Shown here: piece after piece, positions 1 through 8,884 of the stretch
Layout of the letters: the number at the start of each line of letters is the position of its first letter
How positions within the stretch are numbered: the stretch's first letter is position 1
From: DATESN01 sp035270785
Lineage (GTDB): Bacteria > Bacillota > Clostridia > Lachnospirales > Lachnospiraceae
Assembly: GCA_035270785.1 (NCBI GenBank)
Contig: DATESN010000075.1
Coordinates: 1 to 64,000 of the forward strand
Direction of reading: 5' to 3'
Length of the DNA: 64,000 nucleotides
Made by a program: the position numbers and the translations under genes
Notes under the pieces: generated by a model
Told to the model about the DNA's origin: nothing
Databases searched by the model: none
What the model saw: only the letters and a program-made list of their open reading frames with translations

Positions 1-852
1 CATATGGATTTGGAAGATATCTCAGCAACAACGGAAGAATTATCAGCAGGAATGCAAGAAACTTCAGCAGCTACAGAAGAAATGAATGCATCAACCTATG
101 AGATTGAATCGGAAGTAACCCATATGAAGGAAAGAGCTGAAAATGGGGAAGAGTTAGCAAATGAAATTAAAAAAAGAGCTTCTATTTTGAAGGAAGAAAC
201 AAATATCTCGCAGAAAAAGGCAACCGATATTTACGAGAAGACCAATCTTCAATTAAGAGATTCCATTAAGAAGACGGCTGCAATAGAAGAAATCAGGGTG
301 TTATCAAAGACCATTTTACAAATCACCTCACAAACTAATTTACTTGCTTTAAATGCAGCAATTGAAGCTGCCAGGGCAGGAGAGGCTGGGAAGGGATTCG
401 CAGTTGTTGCAGATGAAATCAGGGTGCTTGCTGAAAACTCTAAAAATGCTGTATCAAAGATAGATGAGATAACAAATAGTGTTTCAGATGCAGTAGGCAG
501 TGTTGTAAACGATTCCAATAGTTTATTGGACTTTGTGGATAATCAAGTTCTAAAAGATTACGAGATGTTGATGAATACAAGTAATCAATATGATCAAGAT
601 GCAGATATGGTTAAAAATGTAGTATCTGAAATTAAAGAGATATCAGAAAGTTTATATGAATCGATTAAACAAATGAGAAGTGCCATTGATGAGATCACAA
701 TTGCTGCGGGTGAAGGAGCGGAAGGAACTTCTGAAATCGCAACAAAAGTTTCTGAAATTGCTAATAAGACAAGTGAAGTAGTGAAACAAGCCAATGAAAA
801 TAAAAATAGTGCTTTAAAATTAGAAGAGCTAGTATCATTTTTTCAGATCTAA
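1..852 (+). CDS. methyl-accepting chemotaxis protein, C-terminal part (5' end outside window)
   Basis: The frame is open from the first base, so the gene starts before the window. What remains is the cytoplasmic signalling domain of a chemoreceptor, which passes ligand signals to CheA/CheW. The hairpin tip is well conserved: QTNLLALNAAIEAARAGE is followed by GKGFAVVADEIRVLAENS around residues 113-146. The flanks are heptad-rich helices with repeated Glu/Ser/Ala segments, as in an antiparallel coiled coil. No sensor domain or membrane segment is in view, so the ligand is unknown. The gene converges on the deacetylase gene and shares its terminator. Confidence 0.92.
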   Translation, partial: HMDLEDISATTEELSAGMQETSAATEEMNASTYEIESEVTHMKERAENGEELANEIKKRASILKEETNISQKKATDIYEKTNLQLRDSIKKTAAIEEIRVLSKTILQITSQTNLLALNAAIEAARAGEAGKGFAVVADEIRVLAENSKNAVSKIDEITNSVSDAVGSVVNDSNSLLDFVDNQVLKDYEMLMNTSNQYDQDADMVKNVVSEIKEISESLYESIKQMRSAIDEITIAAGEGAEGTSEIATKVSEIANKTSEVVKQANENKNSALKLEELVSFFQI

Positions 853-911
853 TCTAAGTATAAAAGGTATCACCTAAGTATGATCTAGCACATAAAAAAG
901 ATTTTGCACAT

Positions 912-959
912 AAAAAAGACTTAAATTCAGCAATGAATACGCGAATTTAGGTCTTTTTT
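912..959. terminator. bidirectional terminator between convergent genes
   Basis: A 17-bp stem with one G-U pair joins 912-928 to 943-959. It has A-rich and U-rich flanks on both sides, so it can serve the chemoreceptor gene and the minus-strand deacetylase gene. Confidence 0.8.
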
Positions 960-964
960 GATAA

Positions 965-1762
965 TTATTTCTGAAATTGTCTTCCTTCATGGTCCAAATA
1001 ATAGTCTTTGGTATAGATTAATTGTGAAATAGGGACGATTTTATATCCTTTGTCTTGTAATCCTGTAATCATTCCGTCTAAGGCATCCTTTGTAAACTTT
1101 GCTCCATTATGACAAAGAATAATGGAGCCATTACCCAGATGCTTGTGATTAAGAACTGTATTAACAATGGAATCTACACCATAATCTTTCCAGTCCAAAG
1201 AGTCAACGTCCCACTGAATGCAGTGGTAACCTATTTTGCTAGTGGTCTTTATTAAAGTATTATTATAATCCCCATAAGGCGGTCTAAAAAGGGTCATCTC
1301 TATTCCAGTAAGTTCTTTCACCTTGTCATGGACTTTTTGTATCTCTAATTGACAATTACCTTGGCTAAGTTCTGTCATATGTTTATGATTTTCACTGTGA
1401 TTTCCTAAATCATGGCCAGCTTTTGCAATTGCTTTTACATCTTCAGGATATTTATCCACCCAACCTCCAGTCATAAAAAAGGTTACTTTGACATCGTGCT
1501 TCTCCAAAATTGATAAGATGTCACGAGTGTCATCATTTCCCCAAGCGGCATCAAAACTTAAAGCCACCACTTTTTCGTCTGTATTAACGCAGTAGATAGG
1601 GAGTTCCCTTCCGTTGAAGGAATTACTGACACTAATGTTTTCTTCAATGATTGGTTGAAAAACGACAGTAACTGCTATCATAACTAATAATACAATAGAA
1701 CAATTCAAAAGTTTCTTAGGTGAATGTAAAAATGCGAGAATAGATAATTTTAATTTTTTCAT
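965..1762 (-). CDS. polysaccharide deacetylase, CE4 family (PdaB-like), membrane-anchored
   Basis: This 265-residue protein has one N-terminal membrane segment (about 20-36) and an extracytoplasmic NodB-type domain. CE4 motifs are visible in order: SFDAAWGNDDT (about 69-79, with the catalytic and metal Asp), HSENH (122-126, metal His pair), RPPYGDYN (160-167), the WDVDSLDW block and LCHNG (about 217-221). The variant first motif SFDAAWG is typical of the PdaB-like clostridial group rather than the TFDDGP group. It is predicted to de-N-acetylate a cell-wall or surface polysaccharide. It lies downstream of the SGNH and MBOAT genes on the same strand. The exact substrate cannot be told. Confidence 0.88.
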   Translation of the reverse strand: MKKLKLSILAFLHSPKKLLNCSIVLLVMIAVTVVFQPIIEENISVSNSFNGRELPIYCVNTDEKVVALSFDAAWGNDDTRDILSILEKHDVKVTFFMTGGWVDKYPEDVKAIAKAGHDLGNHSENHKHMTELSQGNCQLEIQKVHDKVKELTGIEMTLFRPPYGDYNNTLIKTTSKIGYHCIQWDVDSLDWKDYGVDSIVNTVLNHKHLGNGSIILCHNGAKFTKDALDGMITGLQDKGYKIVPISQLIYTKDYYLDHEGRQFQK

Positions 1763-1834
1763 ATAAAATCTCCGTTTTCTCTATATATATTTATAGATAT
1801 GAAAAAATAGTATAATAATAAAAATTGTATGAGA

Positions 1835-2785
1835 TTATTTTATGATTCCGTGGTCGAGAATATAATCTTTCCATGGTTTAAAATTGGCAGCGCGTAGATG
1901 TACCCCATCAAAAGTGTATTCATCAATTAAGAAACCATTTTCATCACACAAAGCTTCATTTGCATCTAAATAGAAGATGTTACTATGATTGGCTAATGTA
2001 CTTAGAAGCTGATTCCTATTAACAATGCTCTCATTATTAATGTAACTACCTTCTTTATCTTTTTTTTCTGAAACATGTATAATTCCTTCAACAAAGATAA
2101 TGGCATCGGGCTGAAGCTCATGTATTCGTCCTATGATATTTTCATAGGTATCGTAAAATTCTTCTGGAGTACCAGTACCAAGTTCGTTAATACCAATCAT
2201 GACATAAATTTTTGAAAAATGTTCTTTTTCTAAAGATTCCTCAATGGTAATTAGCTTGGAGGAACCCTCAACGGGAACCACCTTTTTATCAAATAAAGTG
2301 TAGATAGTAAGACCGGTTTCAGCATAAAAGGTTGTATTATCCCAACCTGAATAGAGACATAAACCACGAGTTCTTGAATCACCAATAAAAAGAGCATCAT
2401 CCAGATAGTCAAGAGTAACAGGCGTAAAATCATAGGTAACCGGAGCAGGGGTACTTTCATGAATATTATTTATAATGGGTATATTTTCGTAATTATTTTC
2501 AGTGTTTTCAGAGATGGATTCCATTCCACTTTGGAACTCATCTTTTGAATCGGAAGGGTTCATATCGGGATTAATCACCTCTAGTTCTTCAATATAAGAA
2601 AAATAGTCCCAAGGCATGGCATCATTTCCAATACCACTCATGACAAGTGATAATATAGGAGTAGTTGCAATGTTATAGGAATAATCTTTATATATATTTT
2701 TTTTACCTAAATAGCCACATAGGGTTAGGAACATAGCACTTAGGACTAAAAGAGTAAGAATAGGACATTTTTTAATTTGCTTCAT
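1835..2785 (-). CDS. SGNH/GDSL-type hydrolase or O-acetyltransferase partner, secreted or membrane-anchored
   Basis: The 316-residue protein has a hydrophobic N-terminus (about 8-25), an acidic Ser/Asn-rich linker to about residue 115, and a C-terminal SGNH fold. Block I is GDSRTRG (nucleophile Ser137), block III is GINELG (about 198-203, Asn200) and block V is DGVH (Asp293, His296), so the catalytic set looks intact. It sits 15 bp downstream of an MBOAT gene on the same strand, an arrangement typical of alginate- and Pat-type O-acetylation systems. There the MBOAT protein moves acetyl groups across the membrane and an SGNH protein transfers or removes them. I infer that role; a free-standing esterase is the alternative. 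Confidence 0.78.
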   Translation of the reverse strand: MKQIKKCPILTLLVLSAMFLTLCGYLGKKNIYKDYSYNIATTPILSLVMSGIGNDAMPWDYFSYIEELEVINPDMNPSDSKDEFQSGMESISENTENNYENIPIINNIHESTPAPVTYDFTPVTLDYLDDALFIGDSRTRGLCLYSGWDNTTFYAETGLTIYTLFDKKVVPVEGSSKLITIEESLEKEHFSKIYVMIGINELGTGTPEEFYDTYENIIGRIHELQPDAIIFVEGIIHVSEKKDKEGSYINNESIVNRNQLLSTLANHSNIFYLDANEALCDENGFLIDEYTFDGVHLRAANFKPWKDYILDHGIIK

Positions 2786-2800
2786 GAGGACACTTCCTTA

Positions 2801-4228
2801 TTAGAATCTAAAGTATAAAAAAGGATTATTGACAGCGTTTGCTAATTGGTAAATGGAAAGCCAAAAAATGATAAATATTACGAGAATACTCATAACGTTT
2901 CTTTTATGATTTTCATAAAGTTTTGAAGGGATAGGGGTGCATAGGATAATAGTAATTAGAAAAAGTGGACCATAGGATTTCAAGTACATCATATAATCTG
3001 TCTTGAGAATAAGTCCATTTGGTATCCTTGGAATGAATGGAAATAAGCGATCAAAATAAACAAGCAAGTCTTTTAAATTAGTGATAGCAAAGATTATCCA
3101 AGTTAATGGAATTAAAAATAATACATATAGATGTCCTAAAAGTTTCACTTTATTTAAAAGTTTTTGTAAAAATAGTTTTTCCACCGTTAGAAGTATAAAA
3201 AAGGTGATTCCCCAAAGTACAAAGTTCCAACTTGCCCCATGCCAGAAACCAGTAAGAGACCAAACCAAGAATAAATTAAAAATCGTTCGTAAGGTTCCTT
3301 TACGATTGCCACCAAGTGGAATATACACATAATTTCTAAAAAACTGACCTAAGGTAATATGCCAACGTCTCCAAAAATCAGAAATAGAATGAGCCATATA
3401 TGGTTTATTGAAGTTTATGGGGATCTTAAATCCAATCATTTCTCCCAATCCGATGGCCATAAGGGAGTAGCCATTAAAGTCAAAATAAATCTGGAGACTA
3501 TAGGCGAAGGCACCCATCCAGGCAAGAGGGGTAGAAATACTCTCAAAACCAATTGTTTGAATTTCATTCCATAATGTACCGATGCGATTTGCGATTAATA
3601 CTTTGGAGCCTAAGCCAATCACAAAAGTTTTCAAGCCATTTTCAAAAGAATCAAGGCTGTAAGTTCTAGATTGAATGCTTTCAGCAATCTCAGAGTAAAT
3701 AACAATGGGGCCAGCAATAAGCTGTGGAAACATACAAAGATAAACTCCAAGGTTAATAAAAGATTTTTCGCTTTTTTGTTTGCCTTTATAGACATCTACA
3801 ATATAAGATACAATTTGGAACGTATAAAAGCTGATTCCTAAAGGAAGAGAGACAGAAATAAAAGGAATCCTGCCCAATTTAAGGGAAGAAACTTTATCTA
3901 ATTGGGATAAGATAAAATTCATATTTTCAATAAAAAAATTAGTATATTTAAAGAAAAACAACATTCCGAAATTGAACAACAGTGTTAATATAAATAGAAG
4001 CTGTCTTTGGTGGGGTTGATTTGGAAGATTGGATATTCTTTTTCCAGCAAAATAATTAATAAGTAAGGAAAAGAGAATAAGTAAAATGTAGATTGGTTCA
4101 CCGAATGCATAAAAACAAAGGCTGCCTAAAAACAGCGTAATATTTCGATATTTGATGGGAGTAATGTAATATAATATTAAAAAAGACGGTAAAAACCGAA
4201 ATATAAATTCTAAGCTACTAAAGACCAT
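2801..4228 (-). CDS. membrane-bound O-acyltransferase, MBOAT family (AlgI/PatA-like)
   Basis: This is a 475-residue polytopic membrane protein with about ten hydrophobic segments, the normal size for AlgI/DltB relatives. The central signature SDFWRRWHITLGQFFRNYVY and the downstream GFWHGASWNFVLWG contain the two conserved His residues of the family. It is predicted to transfer an acyl group, probably acetyl, from a cytoplasmic donor to an extracellular glycan. Its likely partner is the SGNH protein encoded just downstream. It is the first gene of the minus-strand cluster and is divergent from the Cys-rich surface protein gene. The acceptor polymer is not indicated by the neighbours. Confidence 0.9.
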   Translation of the reverse strand: MVFSSLEFIFRFLPSFLILYYITPIKYRNITLFLGSLCFYAFGEPIYILLILFSLLINYFAGKRISNLPNQPHQRQLLFILTLLFNFGMLFFFKYTNFFIENMNFILSQLDKVSSLKLGRIPFISVSLPLGISFYTFQIVSYIVDVYKGKQKSEKSFINLGVYLCMFPQLIAGPIVIYSEIAESIQSRTYSLDSFENGLKTFVIGLGSKVLIANRIGTLWNEIQTIGFESISTPLAWMGAFAYSLQIYFDFNGYSLMAIGLGEMIGFKIPINFNKPYMAHSISDFWRRWHITLGQFFRNYVYIPLGGNRKGTLRTIFNLFLVWSLTGFWHGASWNFVLWGITFFILLTVEKLFLQKLLNKVKLLGHLYVLFLIPLTWIIFAITNLKDLLVYFDRLFPFIPRIPNGLILKTDYMMYLKSYGPLFLITIILCTPIPSKLYENHKRNVMSILVIFIIFWLSIYQLANAVNNPFLYFRF

Positions 4229-4412
4229 GATTCGACACTTCTTTACAATGTTTTTGTTGTCAGATAATCATAATATGAAAAGGTAAAACAAGCAATAGAC
4301 AAATAAAAAAAATAGTGGTACAATGACCAAATATATTTCTGTTAACAGATCTAAATCCTATTAAAAAATTCTGAATTAATTCAACCCAAACCTCATGGAA
4401 GGACCAATTTAT

Positions 4413-5963
4413 ATGAAAAAACGAATAGTTAGACTTTTATTTGCGGTTATTACGACCCTCTCTTTTATTACGCCATTTTTGGGTAAAATTGGAGTTAATA
4501 AAGTATATGGAAAAGAGGAACATAGTACCATCTACCATCGGCATACTGGAAGTAGTATTGCAGGTGGGGGGTGTTATAGTAAAATTGTATATTGTAACGG
4601 AAATATAAATTCAAAAACGGAATCTATTACCTGTGGATGCACAGGAAGTGTTATTAGTCAAACTCAATGGAAATGTACAGCAGGACATATTGAAAACAAT
4701 TCTGTAGGAGGTGGATGGTATGAATGTCCACATAGTATAGGGTGTGGAACGGTTGTTGGATCTAGGACATACTATCAATGTGCTACCTGCAATGCAATCT
4801 ATTCAACAAATCCTGGAAAATGTACAGCAAATAAAGGATTTGTTTTGCAATGTAATAAAGATGAAACAGATCCATTAGCTACAATCACATGTGTGACCGA
4901 TACGGATGATTGGACAACAAAGGTAATATTGTCGGCGCAGGTTTCCATTATAGATCCCGATTTTACATTAGGAAGTAATCCTTATATATGGAATGGAAAA
5001 GCTTCGGCGGAGAACACTTACTTAGTTACGGAAAATGGAAATTATACATTGGAATTACTAAGTAATGAGAATGCTTCCCCAGAAAAGATATCTATTTCCA
5101 TATCAAATATCGATTCCATAGCACCTTCTATTCAACTTTTAACCATTTCACCCCAAGGTTCTACAAGTGATCTTGTAACAGTAAAAGTAGATGCTACAGA
5201 TACGGGTGGTAGTGGACTGACAGAAAAAGCTTATTCTTATAATGGTGGTAGTAGTTGGGTAAACAGTTGTGAAAATTCGTTTTCTGAAAATGGAAATTAC
5301 AATGTAATAGTAAGAGATAAAGCAGGCAATCAAACAAGCCGAGAATTTACAATTTCTTATATTGTTAAAAAAGTAAATACAGAAAATTCTTCTGGCGCTG
5401 GAAGTAATACAAGCACATCATCAATATCTATTTCATCCCCTACAGCCCCTTCCCCTACATCTTCTGCGAATGCATTAAAAGATACTACATCTTCTGCGAA
5501 TACAGTACAAGGTATCACATCTTCTGAACAGTCAAATTCATCTGATACAAAAAAAATATCAAATTCAAAATCTAACACAAAACCCCAAAATACAAATCTA
5601 GATAACCCAAAGACTAATGCAAAATCAAATAATTCAATCACCAAGACGCCGGATGCTTCTGTACGTGGTAATTCCATAAAATTCGTTCCTTACCAAGGTA
5701 TAAAAAACGAAGATAGAAGTGTAGAGGAATCGGTTTCGATTAAGGAAGAGGAATTGTTAGCAAAAAACGATCCTCAAAGCCTCAATACACTTTCTAACAA
5801 TATGGAATATAGTGCAGAAGAACAATCTCTTTGGTCTAGTCTATTTTCAATGGATATGATTAAGAACATCCTTATTGTATTTATGGGAACATTACTTTCA
5901 GTATTTACTATTCTTTATATAAAGAAAAAAATAAGTACCTATTATATGAATCTAAAACACTAA
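4413..5963 (+). CDS. cysteine-rich surface protein with Ig-like domain and C-terminal membrane anchor
   Basis: I do not recognise a named family. The start at 4413 is preferred over 4395 because GGAAGGA lies 9 nt upstream of it. The protein (516 residues) has a signal peptide. A region at about 45-160 with many Cys in CxC and CxxC pairs follows, then a segment with DATDTGGSGL and RDKAGNQT that looks like a bacterial Ig-like/fibronectin-like domain (about 235-315). After a Ser/Thr/Asn/Pro-rich linker (about 320-460) it ends in one hydrophobic helix followed by Lys-rich residues. That layout suggests a stalked protein held at its C-terminus, with no LPXTG motif. It is probably monocistronic and sits beside the O-acetylation cluster. 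Confidence 0.75.
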   Translation: MKKRIVRLLFAVITTLSFITPFLGKIGVNKVYGKEEHSTIYHRHTGSSIAGGGCYSKIVYCNGNINSKTESITCGCTGSVISQTQWKCTAGHIENNSVGGGWYECPHSIGCGTVVGSRTYYQCATCNAIYSTNPGKCTANKGFVLQCNKDETDPLATITCVTDTDDWTTKVILSAQVSIIDPDFTLGSNPYIWNGKASAENTYLVTENGNYTLELLSNENASPEKISISISNIDSIAPSIQLLTISPQGSTSDLVTVKVDATDTGGSGLTEKAYSYNGGSSWVNSCENSFSENGNYNVIVRDKAGNQTSREFTISYIVKKVNTENSSGAGSNTSTSSISISSPTAPSPTSSANALKDTTSSANTVQGITSSEQSNSSDTKKISNSKSNTKPQNTNLDNPKTNAKSNNSITKTPDASVRGNSIKFVPYQGIKNEDRSVEESVSIKEEELLAKNDPQSLNTLSNNMEYSAEEQSLWSSLFSMDMIKNILIVFMGTLLSVFTILYIKKKISTYYMNLKH

Positions 5964-6095
5964 AATCCTTTAAATTCATTTGAAATCATTCAAATCCATC
6001 TTCTGTATTTTCATTTCTAGCTTATTGCATTAAATAAGAAAGTTTGGTACTATAATTCAATAGTTATTTGAAAAATATGCAAAAGAGGTTTCGAT

Positions 6096-7157
6096 ATGAA
6101 TTGGGAAAAGAATGTTAGAACCGTTGTTCCCTACGTGCCTGGAGAACAACCAAAAGACCAAAATGTAATTAAGCTTAATACAAACGAATGTCCTTATCCC
6201 CCAGCTCCCGGAGTTGCAGCAGCCGCAAAGGAATTCCACGCAGATTGTCTAAGACTATATCCTGATGCTGATTCTACATTGTTAACGGAAAGTTTGGCAA
6301 CCTATTATCAGGTAAATAAGGAACAGGTATTTGTAGGTGTTGGAAGTGATGATGTTTTAGCGTTAGCATTTTTAACCTTCTTTCATTCAAAAACGCCTAT
6401 TTTCTTTCCTGATGTCACCTATTCCTTTTATGATGTGTGGGCTGATTTATTTCGAATACCCTATGAAGTTAAAAAACTTGATAACCAATATAAAATTGTA
6501 GTGGATGATTATTTAACGGAAAATGGTGGTATTATTATAGCCAATCCAAACGCTCCAACGGGTGTGTTAGAAACAGTAGAAAACATAGAAAAGATAGTCA
6601 AAGAAAACCCTGATGTTGTTATCATAATAGATGAAGCATATGTGGATTTTGGTGGAACAAGTTGTTTACCATTAGTTGAAAAATATGAAAATCTATTAAT
6701 CGTTCAAACTTTTTCAAAATCTCGAGCTATGGCAGGGATGCGCATTGGTTTTGCCATTGGAAGTAAAAAGATCATTAAATACTTGCAAGATACTAAATTT
6801 TCGTTTAATTCCTATACCATGAATGCAACATCATTAGCAATTGGAGTGGAAGCAGTAAAAGACGAAACGTATTTTCATGAAATTGTGAATAAAATAATTT
6901 CCACAAGAGAGCGAACAAAAAGGGAGTTAGCGAAATTAGGATTTGAGTTTACAGATTCCATGGGTAATTTTATATTTGCTACACACAGCAAGTTTCATGC
7001 CAAGGACTTATTTGAAGCTTGTAAAATAAATCATATTTATGTTCGTTATTGGAATAAACCACGCATTGATAATCGTCTCCGCATATCTATAGGGACGGAC
7101 GAAGAAATGAATGCTTTGATTGGATTTTTAAAAAAATATATGATGCTAGAGAAATAG
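6096..7157 (+). CDS. hisC: histidinol-phosphate aminotransferase family protein
   Basis: This 353-residue fold-type I PLP enzyme has the usual HisC length. NTNECPYPP near the N-terminus, ANPNAPTG (about 149-156), IIIDEAYVDF (about 176-185) and SKSRAMAGMRIG with the PLP Lys208 match the histidinol-phosphate aminotransferase family. It would convert imidazole-acetol phosphate to histidinol phosphate using glutamate. No other his genes lie nearby, so an aromatic or other amino acid transaminase role is possible. The methyltransferase gene follows after 16 bp, suggesting co-transcription. Confidence 0.8.
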   Translation: MNWEKNVRTVVPYVPGEQPKDQNVIKLNTNECPYPPAPGVAAAAKEFHADCLRLYPDADSTLLTESLATYYQVNKEQVFVGVGSDDVLALAFLTFFHSKTPIFFPDVTYSFYDVWADLFRIPYEVKKLDNQYKIVVDDYLTENGGIIIANPNAPTGVLETVENIEKIVKENPDVVIIIDEAYVDFGGTSCLPLVEKYENLLIVQTFSKSRAMAGMRIGFAIGSKKIIKYLQDTKFSFNSYTMNATSLAIGVEAVKDETYFHEIVNKIISTRERTKRELAKLGFEFTDSMGNFIFATHSKFHAKDLFEACKINHIYVRYWNKPRIDNRLRISIGTDEEMNALIGFLKKYMMLEK

Positions 7158-7173
7158 AAGGAGGTTGTATACT

Positions 7174-7923
7174 ATGGAAGCATATTCGGATTTTGCCAAG
7201 GTGTATGATACTTTTATGGATGAAACACCTTACTCTGAATGGTGTGAATATATCATATCTCTTTTGAAAGAATATAACATTACAGATGGTCTTGTGCTAG
7301 AACTAGGTTGTGGAACAGGGACCCTTACAGAACTTTTAGCGTCTGCAGGGTATGACATGATAGGAGTAGATAATTCCAGTCAAATGCTTACGATAGCCAT
7401 GGAAAAAAAAGATCTGGCAAAAAAGAATATATTATATTTAATGCAAGATATGAGAGAATTTGAACTATATGGTACGATAAAGGCAGTTGTGAGTGTATGT
7501 GATTCCTTAAACTATTTATTAGAATCAGAAGACTTGGTGAAAACATTTCAACTAGTTAATAATTATCTTGATCCAAAGGGAATTTTCATATTTGATTTCA
7601 ATACTGTCTTTAAATATGAAACAATTATTGGTGATGCAGTCATTGCAGAGAATCGTGAGGAGTGTAGCTTTATATGGGAAAATTACTATCATTTGGAGGA
7701 ACAAATAAATGAATATGATTTAACAATTTTTGCTAAGGAAGGCGATCTATACCGTAAATTCACAGAAACTCATTATCAAAGGGGTTATTCACTAGAAGAG
7801 ATGATAAAAATAATAGAAGCATCAGGACTTGAATTAATGGCAAGTTACGATGCATTTACAAGAAATGAACCAACAGATACAAGCGAACGAATTTATATTA
7901 TTTGTAGAGAGAACGGGAAATAA
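7174..7923 (+). CDS. SAM-dependent methyltransferase, class I
   Basis: The start at 7174 is set by AGGAGG at 7159-7164, giving 249 residues. The protein begins AYSDFAKVYDTFMD, a typical opening for small ubiE-like methyltransferases. It contains the SAM-binding motif LELGCGTGTLTELLA (about 43-57), an acidic residue in GVDNSS and the QDMREF block. The fold is clear but the substrate is not. It sits between the hisC-like and hslO genes, all on the plus strand with short gaps, so a housekeeping role is likely. Confidence 0.85.
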   Translation: MEAYSDFAKVYDTFMDETPYSEWCEYIISLLKEYNITDGLVLELGCGTGTLTELLASAGYDMIGVDNSSQMLTIAMEKKDLAKKNILYLMQDMREFELYGTIKAVVSVCDSLNYLLESEDLVKTFQLVNNYLDPKGIFIFDFNTVFKYETIIGDAVIAENREECSFIWENYYHLEEQINEYDLTIFAKEGDLYRKFTETHYQRGYSLEEMIKIIEASGLELMASYDAFTRNEPTDTSERIYIICRENGK

Positions 7924-7970
7924 AGTTGTAAAAGAATACGATGTAAAAGAATGCGAATAGAGGCAAAAAA

Positions 7971-8849
7971 ATGTCAGATTATATAGTAAGAGCAACCGCT
8001 GCAAATTCTCAAATCAGAGCGTTTGCATGTAGTACGAAAGAAATGGTTGAAAAAGCAAGAATAGCCCATAATACAAGTCCAGTCATCACTGCTGCATTGG
8101 GGCGTTTGTTAACGGCTGGAGCTATGATGGGAAGCATGTTAAAGGGCGAGAAAGAAATATTGACTTTACAGGTCAATTGCAGTGGACCTATAAAGGGATT
8201 GACTGTAACGGCAGATAGTAGTGCTAATGTAAAAGGATACGCATTGGAGCCACAAGTCATGTTACCCCCTAATGAGAAGGGGAAACTAGACGTGGGTGGA
8301 GCAATGGGATTAGGTGTTTTAAGCGTCATTAAGGATCTGGGTTTAAAAACCCCGTATGTTGGACAAACCGTTTTACAAACTGGTGAGATTGCAGAAGATT
8401 TAACTTATTATTTTGCTACAAGTGAGCAGGTTCCTTCTTCAGTAGGTCTTGGAGTATTAATGGATCGGGATAATACAGTAGATCAAGCAGGTGGATTTAT
8501 TATTCAATTAATGCCATTTGCGGAGGAAGCTGTGATTAGTGGATTAGAAGCGAGTTTGGCAAAAATTAGTTCAGTCACGACATTACTAAGTGATGGTAAT
8601 ACACCAGAGCAAATATTAGAAATAATATTAGGAGACCTAGGGCTTGAAATTTTAGATACTACGCCTACTCAGTTTCATTGTAATTGTAATAAAAAGCATA
8701 TAGAAAAGGCTATTGTTTGTATAGGGAAAAAGGATATTCAAGAGATGATTGACGATGGTGAAAGCATTGAGATAAATTGTCATTTTTGTAATACAAATTA
8801 CCATTTTACGGTAGAAGATTTGGAAAAGATAATAAAACGTAGTAAATAG
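7971..8849 (+). CDS. hslO: Hsp33 redox-regulated chaperone
   Basis: The 292-residue protein has the normal Hsp33 length. The N-terminal domain carries VRATAANSQIRAFAC, LTLQVNCSGPIKGLTV and the GLGVL segments. The C-terminal redox switch has a CxC pair (Cys237, Cys239) and a CxxC pair (Cys270, Cys273) that bind zinc when reduced. Under oxidative stress these Cys form disulfides and the protein becomes a holdase for unfolding proteins. An extra Cys250 lies between the pairs. The RBS is weak (AGAGG at 7958-7962). Confidence 0.95.
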   Translation: MSDYIVRATAANSQIRAFACSTKEMVEKARIAHNTSPVITAALGRLLTAGAMMGSMLKGEKEILTLQVNCSGPIKGLTVTADSSANVKGYALEPQVMLPPNEKGKLDVGGAMGLGVLSVIKDLGLKTPYVGQTVLQTGEIAEDLTYYFATSEQVPSSVGLGVLMDRDNTVDQAGGFIIQLMPFAEEAVISGLEASLAKISSVTTLLSDGNTPEQILEIILGDLGLEILDTTPTQFHCNCNKKHIEKAIVCIGKKDIQEMIDDGESIEINCHFCNTNYHFTVEDLEKIIKRSK

Positions 8850-8884
8850 GGGTTATTTGATTATGCACAAAGATAGGAGTAAAA

